Source of the DNA: Erythrobacter colymbi
GTDB lineage: Bacteria; Pseudomonadota; Alphaproteobacteria; Sphingomonadales; Sphingomonadaceae
Direction: 5' to 3'
DNA: 64,000 bases
NCBI RefSeq assembly: GCF_002155685.1
Contig: NZ_MUYK01000003.1
Location: 62,001-126,000, forward strand
Shown: positions 30,999 to 41,342 of the stretch, in pieces
Numbering within the stretch: position 1 is the first letter of the stretch
How the letters are laid out: the number at the start of each line of letters is the position of its first letter
Translations under genes and position numbers: made by a program
Notes under the pieces: model-generated
What the model saw: the letters and a program-made list of their open reading frames with translations, nothing else
The model's database searches: none
What the model was told of the DNA's origin: nothing

Positions 30999-33275
30999 AT
31001 GTCGGGAGGCCTGCCAGACGCACCGCGTGAGCCCACGCGCCCTGCCCAGCGCTTCCCGGCGCGGGGGGCGGCGTCGCATGTCGCCCTCGCGCTTGCCCTC
31101 TTCGCCGCCGCCGCCCCGCTTGCCGCGCAGGAGCAGGCTAGCCCGGTTCCGGTCGCGACCAGCGAGGCCGCCCGCAAGATCGACTTCGAGGCGACCGAGC
31201 TCGGCTACAACAACCAGACCGATGTCGTCACCGCGCGCGGCAACGTGATCCTGCGCTCCGAAGACCGCTCGGTGCGCGCCGACGAGGTCAGCTGGGACCG
31301 CAAGACCGGCAAGATCATCGCCACCGGCAACATCCGGCTGGTGGACGAGGCAGGCAACCAGCTCTTCACCGACCAGATCGAGCTTACCGAGGAATTCGAC
31401 ACCGGCGCGATGAGCGAGCTGCTGATCGCGATGCGCGCCGGCGGGCGGCTCGCGGCGCGCTCGGCGATGCGCAGCGCCGATGGCAATGCGGTGCTGACCG
31501 ATGCGGCCTATTCCGCCTGCCCCGTCACCGATGCCGAGGGCTGCGGACAGGACCCGAGCTGGCGCGTCACCGCGCGCCGCGTGATCTACGACCAGAAGGA
31601 ATCGCGCGTCCGTTTCGAAGGCGCGATGCTCGAACTGTTCGGCGCGCGCATCCTGCCGCTGCCCGGCCTCGCGATCCGCACCGACGGCAAGGCCGAGAGC
31701 GGCTTTCTCGTCCCCGATGTCCGCCTGACGCAGGTCAACGGGCTGGAACTGAGCGGCGAGTATTACTGGCGCGTCGCCGACAATGCCGATCTGACGCTGG
31801 GCACCTATGTCTTCTCCAACGTCGCCCCGATGGCGAGCGCCAAGTGGCGGCACCTGACCGAGAAGGGCGCCTATCAGGTCAGCGGCTACGCCACCTTCTC
31901 CGACCGCGCGACCGACTTCACCGGCGGGCAATCCTTGCGCAACGACCCGCGCGGCTATCTCGATGCCAACGGCCGCTTCCAGTTCTCGCCCGACTGGAGC
32001 CTGACCGGATCGGTCCGCCTCGCCAGCGACCGCACCTTCCTCAGGCGCTACGATATCAGCCGCGATGACCGCCTGCGCTCGACCATCAATCTCGAGCGCG
32101 TGACCGACCGGTCCTATTTCTCGATCGCCGGCTGGGCGACGCAAACGCTGCGCCTCAACGCCGATCAGGGACAGGTGCCGCTCGCGCTGCCAGCGATCGA
32201 CTATCGCCAGCGCATCGGCGAACAAATCCTCGGGGGCACGCTGATGGTGCAGGCGAACAGCCTCGCCCTGCTGCGCAACGACGGGCAGGACACGCAGCGG
32301 GCCTTCGCCGGCGCGCAGTGGGATCTGAAGCGCGTCACCGGCATGGGGCAGGTGGTGACGCTGACCGGCCTCGTGCGCGGGGACATCTACAACACCAACA
32401 ACAGCCTCGCGACCACCACGCTGGCCTATCGCGGGACCGAGGGCTGGACCACGCGCGGCATCGCCACCGCCGCGCTTGACATCGAATGGCCCTTCGTCGG
32501 CAAGGCTTTCGGCGGCACGCAGATCTTCAAGCCGCGCCTGCAATTCGTCGCCTCCCCCAAGATCCGCAACCTCGCCGTCCCCAACGAGGACGCGCGCGCG
32601 ATCGATCTCGAGGATTCGAACCTCTTCGCCCTCAACCGCTTCCCCGGCTACGACCGCGTCGAAGACGGCAGCCGCGTGACCTGGGGGGTCGACTGGGAAT
32701 TGCAGCGCCCCGGCTGGCGCATCAAGTCGACCATCGGCCAGTCCTTCCGGCTGGAGGCACCCCGCCCCGGCCTGTTCCCCGAAGGCACGGGCCTGTCCGA
32801 AAAGGTCACCGATTTCGTCGGCCGCACCGAGGTGCGCTTCCGCAATCTCGTCCAGTTCACCCATCGCTTCCGGCTCGACAAGGACAACTTCGCCATCCGC
32901 CGCAACGAGATCGACGCGACCGTCGGCTCGCGGCGCACCTATGTCGAGGTCGGCTACCTGCGTCTGAACCGCGACATCGCCACGGTCGAGGACTTGCGCG
33001 ACCGCGAGGAAGTGCGTGCCGCCGCGCGTGTGGCAATCGGGCGCAAGTGGTCGGTGTTCGGCTCGGGCGTATTCAACCTCACCGACGAGCAGGAAGACCC
33101 GGTGTTCCAGCCCGACGGCTTCCAGCCGATCCGCACGCGCCTCGGCGTGGCCTATGCCGACGACTGCATCGAGTTCGGCGCGACCTGGCGGCGCGATTTC
33201 ATCGACGCGGGCGACGCGCGGCGCGGCAATGCGTTCCAGCTGTTCTTTGCCCTGCGGAACCTCGGCTTCCGGTAA
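30999..33275 (+). CDS. lptD: LPS-assembly protein LptD
   Basis: A 758-aa outer-membrane protein that inserts lipopolysaccharide into the outer leaflet. A signal peptide (about 20-43) is followed by an OstA/LptA-like N-domain (about 60-180, including TARGNVILRSEDRSVRADEV) and a large beta-barrel with alternating aromatic strands to the C-terminal LRNLGFR. It has the expected pair of cysteines (CPVTDAEGC, DDC). It opens the lptD-surA-pdxA-rsmA block, a widely conserved order. Confidence 0.94.
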   Translation: MSGGLPDAPREPTRPAQRFPARGAASHVALALALFAAAAPLAAQEQASPVPVATSEAARKIDFEATELGYNNQTDVVTARGNVILRSEDRSVRADEVSWDRKTGKIIATGNIRLVDEAGNQLFTDQIELTEEFDTGAMSELLIAMRAGGRLAARSAMRSADGNAVLTDAAYSACPVTDAEGCGQDPSWRVTARRVIYDQKESRVRFEGAMLELFGARILPLPGLAIRTDGKAESGFLVPDVRLTQVNGLELSGEYYWRVADNADLTLGTYVFSNVAPMASAKWRHLTEKGAYQVSGYATFSDRATDFTGGQSLRNDPRGYLDANGRFQFSPDWSLTGSVRLASDRTFLRRYDISRDDRLRSTINLERVTDRSYFSIAGWATQTLRLNADQGQVPLALPAIDYRQRIGEQILGGTLMVQANSLALLRNDGQDTQRAFAGAQWDLKRVTGMGQVVTLTGLVRGDIYNTNNSLATTTLAYRGTEGWTTRGIATAALDIEWPFVGKAFGGTQIFKPRLQFVASPKIRNLAVPNEDARAIDLEDSNLFALNRFPGYDRVEDGSRVTWGVDWELQRPGWRIKSTIGQSFRLEAPRPGLFPEGTGLSEKVTDFVGRTEVRFRNLVQFTHRFRLDKDNFAIRRNEIDATVGSRRTYVEVGYLRLNRDIATVEDLRDREEVRAAARVAIGRKWSVFGSGVFNLTDEQEDPVFQPDGFQPIRTRLGVAYADDCIEFGATWRRDFIDAGDARRGNAFQLFFALRNLGFR

Positions 33276-33486
33276 CCTCCGGCCCGCTGCGCCGATGCCC
33301 CCCGATCTCGCGTCTGCAAGAATTGGCAGGACGCGCAAATGGCGTTAAAGGGCACGCCATAACGAAGCGGAGCGCCCCCGCGGGATCGGAGGGGACTCAG
33401 CTTCCATTCAGCCGGTGCGACGCATCGGCAAGCTGACCCCGCGCGAACCAGCGCGGACGACTAGGCCAGAAGGCGGGACATAACGA

Positions 33487-34860
33487 GTGAGTGTGAAGCT
33501 GTTTACCAAGGCGCTCTTTGCCAGGACCGGAACCGTGCTGACGGTGGCCGGCATCGTCGGTCTGGCGCTCGCGCCCATGACGGCGGGCGCCCAGACCGTC
33601 GCCGTGCCGACCGCCGATAACCCCTTCGGCCTGCCGTCCGACATCAACCTTTTCGCCAAGGCCGATCCGGACAAGCGCACCGCGACCGCGATCGTCAACG
33701 GCTTCGTCATCACCGGCACCGATATCGACCAGCGCGTGGCGCTGGTGACGGCGGCCTCGGACGCGCCCATTCCCGAGGATGAAATGCTCCGCCTGCGGGT
33801 GCAGGTGCTGCGCAACCTGATCGACGAGACGCTCAAGATCCAGAAGGCCGAAGCCGACGAGATCGGCCCCAAGCGCGAGGAAATCGAGCAGACCTACCAG
33901 CAGCTCGCCGCGCAGAACTTCGGCGGCGATCCCAAGAAGATGGACGCCTACCTCACCTCGATCGGCTCCTCGGCCGCCTCGCTCAAGCGCCAGATCGAAG
34001 GCGAAGTGGCGTGGGAGAACATCCAGCGCCGCAACATCATCCCCTTCGTCAACGTGTCGGCCGAAGAGGTGAACGAGTTCCTCAAGCGCATGAACGAGGC
34101 CAAGGGCGCCGACGAATACCGCGTGGGCGAGATCTACCTCTCGGCCACCACCGAAAACCGCGCCACGGTGCTCGCCAACGCGCAGGCAATCATGCAGCAG
34201 CTCCAGCAGGGCGGCAGCTTCGTGGGCTATGCGCGGCAATATTCCGAAGCGAGCAGCGCGGTGGTCGGCGGTGACCTCGGCTGGCTGCGGCTCGGCCAGC
34301 TCCCGCCGCAGCTCGCGGCCGCGGTGCGCACGATGCAGGCCGGCCAGCTCCAGGGCCCGATCGAGATCCCGGGCGGCTTCTCGATCATCTACCTCATCAA
34401 CAAGCGCCAGGTGCTGATGGCCGATCCCAACGAGGCGGTGCTCAGCCTCAAGCAGATCTCGATCAGCTTCCCCCAGGGCGTGACCCAGGCCGAGGCCGAA
34501 GCCAAGGTCAACCAGTTCGGCGCCTTCATCGACGGGCTCAAGGGCTGCGGCGATGTCGAGACGGGGGCCAAGGCGATCGGTGCCGAGGTCGTCTCGAACG
34601 ACCAGATCAAGGCCGCCAACCTGCCCGAACAGCTGCGCAACATCATCCTCGGCCTCCAGATCGGCCAGACGACCCCGCCCTTCGGCGGCATACAGGAAGG
34701 CGTGCGCGTGCTGATGCTGTGCGGGCGTGACGATCCCAAGGATGCGGGCGCTCCGACCTTTGCGGCGGTGATGGACCAGATCGAGCAGGAACGCGTCCAG
34801 AAGCGCGCCCAGCGCCTGCTGCGCGACCTGCGCAACGACGCCTATATCGAATACAATTGA
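33487..34860 (+). CDS. surA: Periplasmic peptidyl-prolyl isomerase / chaperone SurA
   Basis: A 457-aa protein with a signal peptide (about 1-36), a SurA N-terminal chaperone domain, a parvulin-type domain (about 215-310, with YSEASSAVVGGDLGWLRLGQLPPQL) and a degenerate second parvulin region. It escorts outer-membrane proteins such as LptD, encoded just upstream. The start is the GTG at 33487. The 211 nt between lptD and surA carry no gene and may contain its promoter. Its stop overlaps the pdxA start by 4 nt. Confidence 0.93.
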   Translation: MSVKLFTKALFARTGTVLTVAGIVGLALAPMTAGAQTVAVPTADNPFGLPSDINLFAKADPDKRTATAIVNGFVITGTDIDQRVALVTAASDAPIPEDEMLRLRVQVLRNLIDETLKIQKAEADEIGPKREEIEQTYQQLAAQNFGGDPKKMDAYLTSIGSSAASLKRQIEGEVAWENIQRRNIIPFVNVSAEEVNEFLKRMNEAKGADEYRVGEIYLSATTENRATVLANAQAIMQQLQQGGSFVGYARQYSEASSAVVGGDLGWLRLGQLPPQLAAAVRTMQAGQLQGPIEIPGGFSIIYLINKRQVLMADPNEAVLSLKQISISFPQGVTQAEAEAKVNQFGAFIDGLKGCGDVETGAKAIGAEVVSNDQIKAANLPEQLRNIILGLQIGQTTPPFGGIQEGVRVLMLCGRDDPKDAGAPTFAAVMDQIEQERVQKRAQRLLRDLRNDAYIEYN

Positions 34861-35879
34861 CGGCCGCGCCCGCGCCTCTCGCCATCACGCTGGGTGATCC
34901 GGCGGGGATCGGCCCCGAGGTGATCCTCGGCGCATGGACGCGGCTGCGGGCGCAGCGCCGCACTCCGCCGCCCGCTTTCGTGGTCGGCGGGCCCGAGTTG
35001 CTGCGCCGCGCCGCCGAGGCGTTGCAGATCGATTGCCCGATCGTCCCCATCGCCGACCCGTCCGAGGCGCTGTTTGCCAGCGCCATCGGGCTGCCGGTGC
35101 TGGCGCTGCTCGACGGGCCGTGGCACCCTGCCAGCCCCTCGCCCGAAGGCGCGCGCCTTGCCCTCACCTCGCTCCAGCTTGCCGCCAAGTGCGCGCTTGG
35201 GGGCGTGGCGAGCGCGGTGGTCACCGCACCCGTGTCCAAGGGCGCGCTCGCTGCCATCGGGTGGGACTATCCCGGCCAGACCGAATTCCTCGCCGATGCC
35301 TGCGCGCGGCCCTATCGCGATGCGGTGATGATGCTGGCCGGGCCGTCTCTGCGCACCGTCCCGCTCACCGTCCACGTCGCGCTGGCCGAGGTGCCGCAGC
35401 TGCTCTCGGCCGAGCTGATCGTCCACAAGGCGCGCATCGTCGCCGCTGGCCTCACCCGCGATTTCGGCATCTCCGAGCCCCGCCTCGCCATCGCCGCGCT
35501 GAACCCCCACGCGGGCGAAGGCGGGCAGTTCGGGGACGAGGAAGCGCGCATCATCGCGCCGGCCATCGCCGCCCTCGCGGCCGAGGGGATCGCCGTCACC
35601 GGCCCCGTCCCCGGCGACGCGCTGTTCACGCCGCGCGCGCGCCCGGGCTATGACGCGGCGCTGTGCATGTATCACGACCAGGCGCTGATCCCCTTGAAGG
35701 CCCTCGAGTTCGACGAGGGCGTCAACGTCACGCTCGGCCTTCCCATCATCCGCACCTCGCCCGACCACGGCACGGCCTTCGACATCGCGGGCAAGGGCCT
35801 CGCCGACCCGGGCGCAATGGCCGCGGCGATCGTCATGGCGAGCGAGATGGCTGCGGCCCGGGCGGCGGCCCGTGCCTGA
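34857..35879 (+). CDS. pdxA: 4-hydroxythreonine-4-phosphate dehydrogenase
   Basis: A 340-aa PdxA of the pyridoxal phosphate pathway. The start is the TTG overlapping the surA stop (TTGA), giving APLAITLGDPAGIGPEV. Other landmarks are APVSKGAL, the metal-binding HVALAEV and LNPHAGEGGQFG, and CMYHDQALIPLK. It is followed after 6 nt by the palindromic repeat and then rsmA. Confidence 0.95.
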   Translation: MTAAPAPLAITLGDPAGIGPEVILGAWTRLRAQRRTPPPAFVVGGPELLRRAAEALQIDCPIVPIADPSEALFASAIGLPVLALLDGPWHPASPSPEGARLALTSLQLAAKCALGGVASAVVTAPVSKGALAAIGWDYPGQTEFLADACARPYRDAVMMLAGPSLRTVPLTVHVALAEVPQLLSAELIVHKARIVAAGLTRDFGISEPRLAIAALNPHAGEGGQFGDEEARIIAPAIAALAAEGIAVTGPVPGDALFTPRARPGYDAALCMYHDQALIPLKALEFDEGVNVTLGLPIIRTSPDHGTAFDIAGKGLADPGAMAAAIVMASEMAAARAAARA

Positions 35880-35885
35880 TCGCGT

Positions 35886-35963
35886 GCCCACCCCCGACCC
35901 CTCCCGCAAGCGGGAGGGGAGCGAGACTTGGCGGCTTTGCCGCCTAGTCGCAGCGGGGTGGGC
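35886..35963. repeat. Palindromic intergenic repeat between pdxA and rsmA
   Basis: It begins GCCCACCCCCGACCCC and ends GGGGTGGGC, and contains the CCCTCCCGCAAGCGGGAGGG core plus a second hairpin (GGCGGC-TTT-GCCGCC, 35931-35945). It shares the core and the ends with the repeat between purM and purN, so both are one intergenic family. It fills almost all of the gap between the two genes; its right end is 2 nt from the rsmA GTG, and GGGGTGGG could act as the ribosome-binding site. Confidence 0.9.
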
Positions 35964-35965
35964 CT

Positions 35966-36787
35966 GTGCCTGATCTCCCCCCCATCCGCGAGGTCATCGC
36001 CCGCCACAACCTCGCCGCGTCCAAGGCGCTGGGGCAGAACTTCCTGCTCGACGAGCAGCTGCTCGCCCGCATCGCCGCGCTGCCGGGGAGCCTCGATGGC
36101 GCGCGGGTGCTCGAGGTCGGCCCCGGGCCCGGCGGGCTGACGCGGGCGCTGCTGCGCGCGGGCGCGCGCGTTACCGCAATCGAGATGGACCGACGCTGCC
36201 TTCCGGCCCTTGCTGAACTGGGCGAGAGCTTCCCCGGCCAACTCACTGTTATCGAAGGCGATGCGCTCAAGCTCGATCATGCGGAGCTGATGGGCGGCGC
36301 GCCGTTCCACGTGCTCTCGAACCTGCCCTACAACGTTGGCACCGCGCTGTTCGTACGCTGGCTCGGCGGCGAGAGCTGGCCGCCGCTGTGGCAATCGCTC
36401 ACTCTCATGTTCCAGCGCGAGGTTGCCGACCGCATCGTCGCGCAGGCCGGAGAGGACGCCTATGGCCGCCTCGCCGTGCTCGCCCAGTGGCGCGCCGAGG
36501 CGCGGCTCGCGATGAAGGTCCACCGCAGCGCCTTCACCCCGCCGCCCAAGGTGATGAGCGCGATCGTCCACGTGACCCCCGTCGCCATGCCCGAGGGGGT
36601 CAGCGCAAGGATGCTCGAACGCCTCACCGAGGCCGCCTTCGGCCAGCGCCGCAAGATGCTGCGCCAGAGCCTGAAGGGCGTGCCGGGCGCACTGGAGGCA
36701 CTCGCCACCCTAGGCATCGACGAGACCCGCCGCGCCGAGACGGTCAGCGTGGCGGAGTTCGTCGCGCTGGCGAAGGCGCTGACCTAG
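35966..36787 (+). CDS. rsmA: 16S rRNA dimethyladenosine methyltransferase
   Basis: A 273-aa KsgA/RsmA that dimethylates two adjacent adenines near the 3' end of 16S rRNA during 30S maturation. The SAM motif is [14 protein letters not shown], the catalytic motif IV is LSNLPYN, and [11 protein letters not shown] is typical of the N-terminus. The start is a GTG just past the repeat. Its TAG stop forms CTAG with the TAG stop of glcB on the other strand, a 4-bp tail-to-tail overlap. Confidence 0.96.
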   Translation: MPDLPPIREVIARHNLAASKALGQNFLLDEQLLARIAALPGSLDGARVLEVGPGPGGLTRALLRAGARVTAIEMDRRCLPALAELGESFPGQLTVIEGDALKLDHAELMGGAPFHVLSNLPYNVGTALFVRWLGGESWPPLWQSLTLMFQREVADRIVAQAGEDAYGRLAVLAQWRAEARLAMKVHRSAFTPPPKVMSAIVHVTPVAMPEGVSARMLERLTEAAFGQRRKMLRQSLKGVPGALEALATLGIDETRRAETVSVAEFVALAKALT

Positions 36788-38883
36788 CCCGCCTTCTTCT
36801 TCAATCTCCAAGCGTGCAGCAGCGGTTCGGTGTAGCCGCTCGGCTGTTCCACGCCCTTGAAGATCAGGTCCCTCGCCGCGCTGAAGGCCGCGCCGCTCTC
36901 GTTGCCGGTGAGCGGCACGTAAGAAGCGTCGCCCGCGTTCTGGGCATCGACCTTCGCCGCCATCCGCCGCAGCGAATCCAGCACCTGCGCCTCGGTGATA
37001 ACCCCGTGCAGCAGCCAGTTGGCGATGTGCTGCGAGGAGATGCGCAAAGTCGCGCGGTCCTCCATCAGGCCCACGTCGTTGATGTCGGGCACCTTGGAGC
37101 AACCAACGCCCTGATCGATCCAGCGGACCACGTAGCCGAGCAGGCCCTGGCAGTTGTTGTCGAGCTCCTCGCGGATTTCCTCTTCCGACCAGTTCGCGCC
37201 CTCGGCGAGCGGGATCGCCAGAAGGTCGTCGAGGCCGGCGGGTTCGGGCAGGTGCTTCTGCACGTCGAACACGTCGATCTGGTGGTAGTGGAGCGCGTGA
37301 AGCGTCGCGGCCGTCGGCGACGGCACCCATGCGGTGTTCGCGCCCGCCTTGAGGTGCCCCACCTTCTCGACCATCATCTGGCCCATCAGATCGGGCGCGG
37401 CCCACATGCCCTTGCCGATCTGCGCCTTGCCCGAAAGGCCATGCGCGAGGCCGATGGCGACGTTGCGCGCCTCGTAGGACTTGAGCCACGCAGAGCTCTT
37501 CATCGCCCCCTTCCTGAGCATCGGCCCGGCGCGCATCGAGGTGTGGATCTCGTCGCCCGTGCGGTCGAGGAAGCCGGTGTTGATGAAGACGATGCGGTCC
37601 TTCACCGCGTGGATGCAGGCGGCGAGATTGGCCGAGGTGCGGCGCTCCTCGTCCATCACGCCGACCTTGATCGTGTGGCGCGGGAGTTTGAGCAAATCCT
37701 CAACCGCGTCAAACAAGTCATTGGTGAAGGTGCATTCTTCCGGCCCGTGCATCTTGGGCTTCACGATGTAGATCGAGCCCTTGCGCGAGTTGCCGAACTT
37801 GCCGTGGCCTTCGACGTCGAGCGTGCTGATCGCGCTGGTGAAGACCGCGTCCATGATGCCCTCGGGCACTTCGGAGCCGTCCGGCAGGCGGATCGCGGGG
37901 TTGGTCATCAGGTGGCCGACATTGCGCACGAACATCAGGCTGCGGCCCTTTAGGGTCTGCGCGGTGCCATCCTTCGCCGTGTAGCTCTTGTCGCCCGCCA
38001 GCGTGCGGATGAGCGTCTTGCCGCCCTTCTCGAAGCTCTCCGACAGGTCCCCGCGGATGATCCCGAGCCAGTTGGTGTAGGCCAGCAGCTTGTCCTCGGC
38101 ATCGACCGCCGCGACCGAATCCTCGCAGTCGGCGATAGTGGTGAGCGCGGCTTCGACATTGATGTCTGCGATGCCGGCCTTGTCGGTGGCGCCCACCGGC
38201 GTGTTCGAATCGAACACAACTTCGACGTGCAGGCCGTTGTTTTTGAGCAGCAAGCCCTTGTCGGTGGTGCCGACGAACTGCGCCGGATCGGCGAGCGCAA
38301 TGCCTTCGCGGCCCGCGAGGTCGACCCAGCTTGCCCCGCCCGCGAGCGGGAAGGTCGCATCGAGGAATTGCCGCCCGCGCGCGATCACCGCTGCGCCACG
38401 GACCTCGTCATAGCCGCCCGGCCGCGCCGGGGACGCATCGAGCGCGTCGGTGCCGTAGAAGGCATCGTAGAGGCTCCCCCAGCGTGCGTTCGCTGCGTTG
38501 AGCAGGAAGCGCGCGTTGAGGATCGGGACGACCAGCTGCGGCCCGGCCATCGTCGCGATCTCGGGGTCGACGTTCTGCGTGCCGATGGTGAAATCAGCGG
38601 GCTCGGGGACGAGGTAGCCGATCTCGGTCAGGAACGCCTTGTAGGCGGCCGCGTCATGCGGCTTTCCGGCGCGCTCGGTGTGCCATGCGTCGATCTGCGC
38701 CTGAAGACTCTCGCGCTTCTCCAGCAGCGCGCGGTTCCGCGGCGCGAAGTCCGCGAGCAGCGCGGCAAAGCCCTGCCAGAAGGCGTCCACATCGCGCCCG
38801 AGCGGCCCCAGCACCTCGCTTTCGAGGAAGGTCGCGAGCCGCGAGTCGATGCTCACGCCGGCGCGGTCGGTCATGTCAGTCAT
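36784..38883 (-). CDS. glcB: Malate synthase G
   Basis: A 699-aa malate synthase G, condensing glyoxylate with acetyl-CoA in the glyoxylate shunt. Landmarks are the N-terminal [12 protein letters not shown], the catalytic-core [20 protein letters not shown] and GMWAAPDLM. The start at 38883 follows GAGGA; the frame stays open about 90 nt upstream but without a ribosome-binding site. No isocitrate lyase gene is in the window. It overlaps rsmA tail-to-tail and is divergent from the M20 peptidase gene. Confidence 0.96.
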   Translation of the reverse strand: MTDMTDRAGVSIDSRLATFLESEVLGPLGRDVDAFWQGFAALLADFAPRNRALLEKRESLQAQIDAWHTERAGKPHDAAAYKAFLTEIGYLVPEPADFTIGTQNVDPEIATMAGPQLVVPILNARFLLNAANARWGSLYDAFYGTDALDASPARPGGYDEVRGAAVIARGRQFLDATFPLAGGASWVDLAGREGIALADPAQFVGTTDKGLLLKNNGLHVEVVFDSNTPVGATDKAGIADINVEAALTTIADCEDSVAAVDAEDKLLAYTNWLGIIRGDLSESFEKGGKTLIRTLAGDKSYTAKDGTAQTLKGRSLMFVRNVGHLMTNPAIRLPDGSEVPEGIMDAVFTSAISTLDVEGHGKFGNSRKGSIYIVKPKMHGPEECTFTNDLFDAVEDLLKLPRHTIKVGVMDEERRTSANLAACIHAVKDRIVFINTGFLDRTGDEIHTSMRAGPMLRKGAMKSSAWLKSYEARNVAIGLAHGLSGKAQIGKGMWAAPDLMGQMMVEKVGHLKAGANTAWVPSPTAATLHALHYHQIDVFDVQKHLPEPAGLDDLLAIPLAEGANWSEEEIREELDNNCQGLLGYVVRWIDQGVGCSKVPDINDVGLMEDRATLRISSQHIANWLLHGVITEAQVLDSLRRMAAKVDAQNAGDASYVPLTGNESGAAFSAARDLIFKGVEQPSGYTEPLLHAWRLKKKAG

Positions 38884-39009
38884 GGTAGTCCTCGTGTGGT
38901 AAGCGCGAAAAGCCGAACCCGGGGAGGAGAGGACGCCGCGCCCTATGGCAAAGGGGAGAGGCGATTGCAACGCCTTGGCCCCGCGCGCTGGCGCGGCTAG
39001 AGGGTGGGG

Positions 39010-40200
39010 ATGGACGGGACCTCAGGCACATTCGATCGCGCCGCGATGCTGGCGCAGGTGCAGGCGTGGAGCGCTCTCAACACCGGCACCGCGAATCTCG
39101 CCGGGCTGGCGCAGCAGGCCGCCATGCTGGCCGAGGCCTTCGCGGTGCTGCCCGGCACGGTGGCGCTGGTCGATCCCGCTCCGGTGACCGCGATTGCGGC
39201 GGATGGCAGCGCTTTCGACAAGCCCCACGGGCAGCATCTGGTGGTGCGCGTACGCCCTCAGGCGAACCGGCGGATCCTGCTCACCGGACACATGGACACG
39301 GTGTTTCCGTCCGATCACCCCTTCCAGCGCCAGACCTGGCTCGACGGCGAGACATTGAACGGTCCGGGCGTGGCCGACATGAAGGGCGGGATCGCGGTGA
39401 TGCTCCACGCGCTGATGGCCTTCGAGGCGAGCGGCCATGCGGCGGCGCTGGGATACGATGTGCTGATCAATTCCGACGAGGAGACCGGCTCGCTCGCCAG
39501 CGCCGCGCTGATCGCAGAACTCGCGCAGGGCAAGCTCGCCGCGCTGACCTACGAGCCTGCGGCGCTGCCCGATGGCACGCTGGCGCACGAGCGCGGGGGG
39601 ACGGGGAACTACTCGATCACCTTTGCCGGCAAGAGCGCCCATGCCGGCCGCAACCCGCACGAGGGGCGCAACGCCATCGTCGCGGCGGCGGACCTGATCC
39701 TGCGGCTGAAGGCGCTGGAGACGGCGGAGATCACCATCAACCCCGCCAAACTCGAAGGCGGGGCGGCGAACAATGTCGTGCCCGATCACGCGGTGCTGCG
39801 CTTCAACGTGCGCCCCCGCACGGTCGAGGCGGGGGCGGCGTTCGACCATGCGCTCAATCACTTGCTGGTCGATATTCAGGCCGTACATCAAGTCGCGACT
39901 CACCGCCACGGCGGCGTCACCCGCCCGCCCAAGAAGGTGGACGCCCGCGCGCAGGCCCTGTTCGATCTCGTGCGCGAATGCGGCGCGGAGCTCGGGCAGG
40001 ACATCCGATGGCAATCCTCCGGCGGGGTGTGCGACGGCAACAACATCGCCGCCTGCGGGGTCCCCGTGGTCGACACCATGGGCGTGTGCGGCGGCGCGAT
40101 CCATTCACCGGACGAATATCTGATCGTCCCCAGCCTCGTGACCCGCGCGGCGCTTTCCGCCCGCGTCATCACGCGCCTTGCTCAAGGAGCCCTCAATTGA
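39010..40200 (+). CDS. M20-family metallopeptidase / carboxypeptidase G2-like hydrolase
   Basis: A 396-aa two-zinc amidohydrolase. The metal-binding and catalytic residues are in [29 protein letters not shown] and, near the end, [10 protein letters not shown]; a dimerisation domain sits in the middle (about 180-290). A GTG 6 nt upstream is an alternative start. It overlaps astA by 4 nt, so it belongs to the arginine succinyltransferase operon. Carboxypeptidase-G2-like enzymes release glutamate from N-acyl-glutamates, so it could take the place of AstE (succinylglutamate desuccinylase), which is not seen here. That role is inferred. Confidence 0.85.
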   Translation: MDGTSGTFDRAAMLAQVQAWSALNTGTANLAGLAQQAAMLAEAFAVLPGTVALVDPAPVTAIAADGSAFDKPHGQHLVVRVRPQANRRILLTGHMDTVFPSDHPFQRQTWLDGETLNGPGVADMKGGIAVMLHALMAFEASGHAAALGYDVLINSDEETGSLASAALIAELAQGKLAALTYEPAALPDGTLAHERGGTGNYSITFAGKSAHAGRNPHEGRNAIVAAADLILRLKALETAEITINPAKLEGGAANNVVPDHAVLRFNVRPRTVEAGAAFDHALNHLLVDIQAVHQVATHRHGGVTRPPKKVDARAQALFDLVRECGAELGQDIRWQSSGGVCDGNNIAACGVPVVDTMGVCGGAIHSPDEYLIVPSLVTRAALSARVITRLAQGALN

Positions 40201-41213
40201 CCTTCCGCCTGCGCGCCGCGCGACCCGCCGATCTCGAGGCGCTGTATGAAATGGCCAAGCTCACAGGGGGCGGGTTCACCAACCTGCCGCCCGACCGCGC
40301 CGCGCTGAAAGGCAAGCTGGAGCGTGCCGAGAAGGCCTTCGCCCGCGAGGACGAAACGCTCGCCGACGAGCAGTTCGTGCTGGTGCTCGAAAACGCCCGC
40401 ACCGGCGCGGTGCGCGGCACCTGCCAGCTGATGACGCAGGTCGGCCAGCGCTGGCCGTTCTACTCCTACCGCCTCAACACGCTGACCCAGTATTCGCAGG
40501 AACTCGACCGCACGGTGCGCGCGGAGCTGCTCAGCCTCGTTACCGATCTGGAGGGGTCGAGCGAGGTCGGCGGGCTGTTCCTCCACCCGGGCGAGCGCGC
40601 CGGGGGCCTCGGCCTGCTGCTCGCCCGCTCGCGCTACGTCTTCATCGCCATGCACCGCGCGCGCTTCGCCGACCGCATCCTCGCCGAGCTGCGCGGCATC
40701 ATCGACGAGCGCGGCGGATCGCCCTTCTGGGACGGGGTCGCGGGGCGCTTCTTCGGGATGGGCTTCCAGGAGGCGGATTACTTCAACGCCATCAACGGCA
40801 ACCAGTTCATCGCCGACCTCATGCCCAAGCACCCGGTCTACATCGCCATGCTGAGCGAGGACGCGCGCTCGGTGATCGGCGTGCCCCACCCCACGGGGCG
40901 CGCGGCGATGCGGATGCTGGAGGAGGAAGGCTTCCGCGCCGAGGGCTATGTCGACATCTTCGACGGCGGCCCGACGATGACAGCGCGCACCGACCTCGTC
41001 ACCAGCGTGAAGAACGCGGTCAACGCCCGCGTCACCGCCTTGGACGTGAGCGAAGGCGAGCGCGCGATCCTTGCCACCGGCCACCTCGGCACCTTCCGCG
41101 CCTGCTTCGGCGCGCGGGTGCTCGACGGCGAAGGCGGGATCGCGATCGACTCTGCCAGCGCCGACCTCCTCGACGTGTGCGAGGGCGACATGGTGTGGAG
41201 CGTGGGGCGGTAA
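40197..41213 (+). CDS. astA: Arginine N-succinyltransferase
   Basis: A 338-aa AstA, which transfers succinyl from succinyl-CoA to arginine as the first step of the AST pathway. It starts at the TTG overlapping the M20 peptidase stop (TTGA), with AAGGAG upstream. Recognisable family segments are ALYEMAKLTGGGFTNLP, SEVGGLFLHPGER, GSPFWDGVAGRFFGMGFQEAD and HPVYIAMLSEDARSVIG. A palindromic repeat separates it from astB. Confidence 0.94.
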   Translation: MTFRLRAARPADLEALYEMAKLTGGGFTNLPPDRAALKGKLERAEKAFAREDETLADEQFVLVLENARTGAVRGTCQLMTQVGQRWPFYSYRLNTLTQYSQELDRTVRAELLSLVTDLEGSSEVGGLFLHPGERAGGLGLLLARSRYVFIAMHRARFADRILAELRGIIDERGGSPFWDGVAGRFFGMGFQEADYFNAINGNQFIADLMPKHPVYIAMLSEDARSVIGVPHPTGRAAMRMLEEEGFRAEGYVDIFDGGPTMTARTDLVTSVKNAVNARVTALDVSEGERAILATGHLGTFRACFGARVLDGEGGIAIDSASADLLDVCEGDMVWSVGR

Positions 41214-41223
41214 GACTTCCCCT

Positions 41224-41327
41224 CGTCATCGCGAGGAGCGCAGCGACGCGGCGATCCATGGCCCGCCCGCTTGCAGCACGGTTCGACCATGGATTGCCGC
41301 GCGACCTGACGGTCGCTCGCAATGACG
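41224..41327. repeat. CGTCATTGCGAG-type palindromic repeat, copy 1
   Basis: It runs from CGTCATCGCGAGGAGCG to CGCTCGCAATGACG with inner arms CGGCGATCCATGG and CCATGGATTGCCG, forming a long imperfect hairpin. A second copy is at 51408-51515. It occupies the astA-astB gap and leaves astB without a strong Shine-Dalgarno sequence. Confidence 0.85.
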
Positions 41328-41342
41328 AAGTGGACGGTTAGA

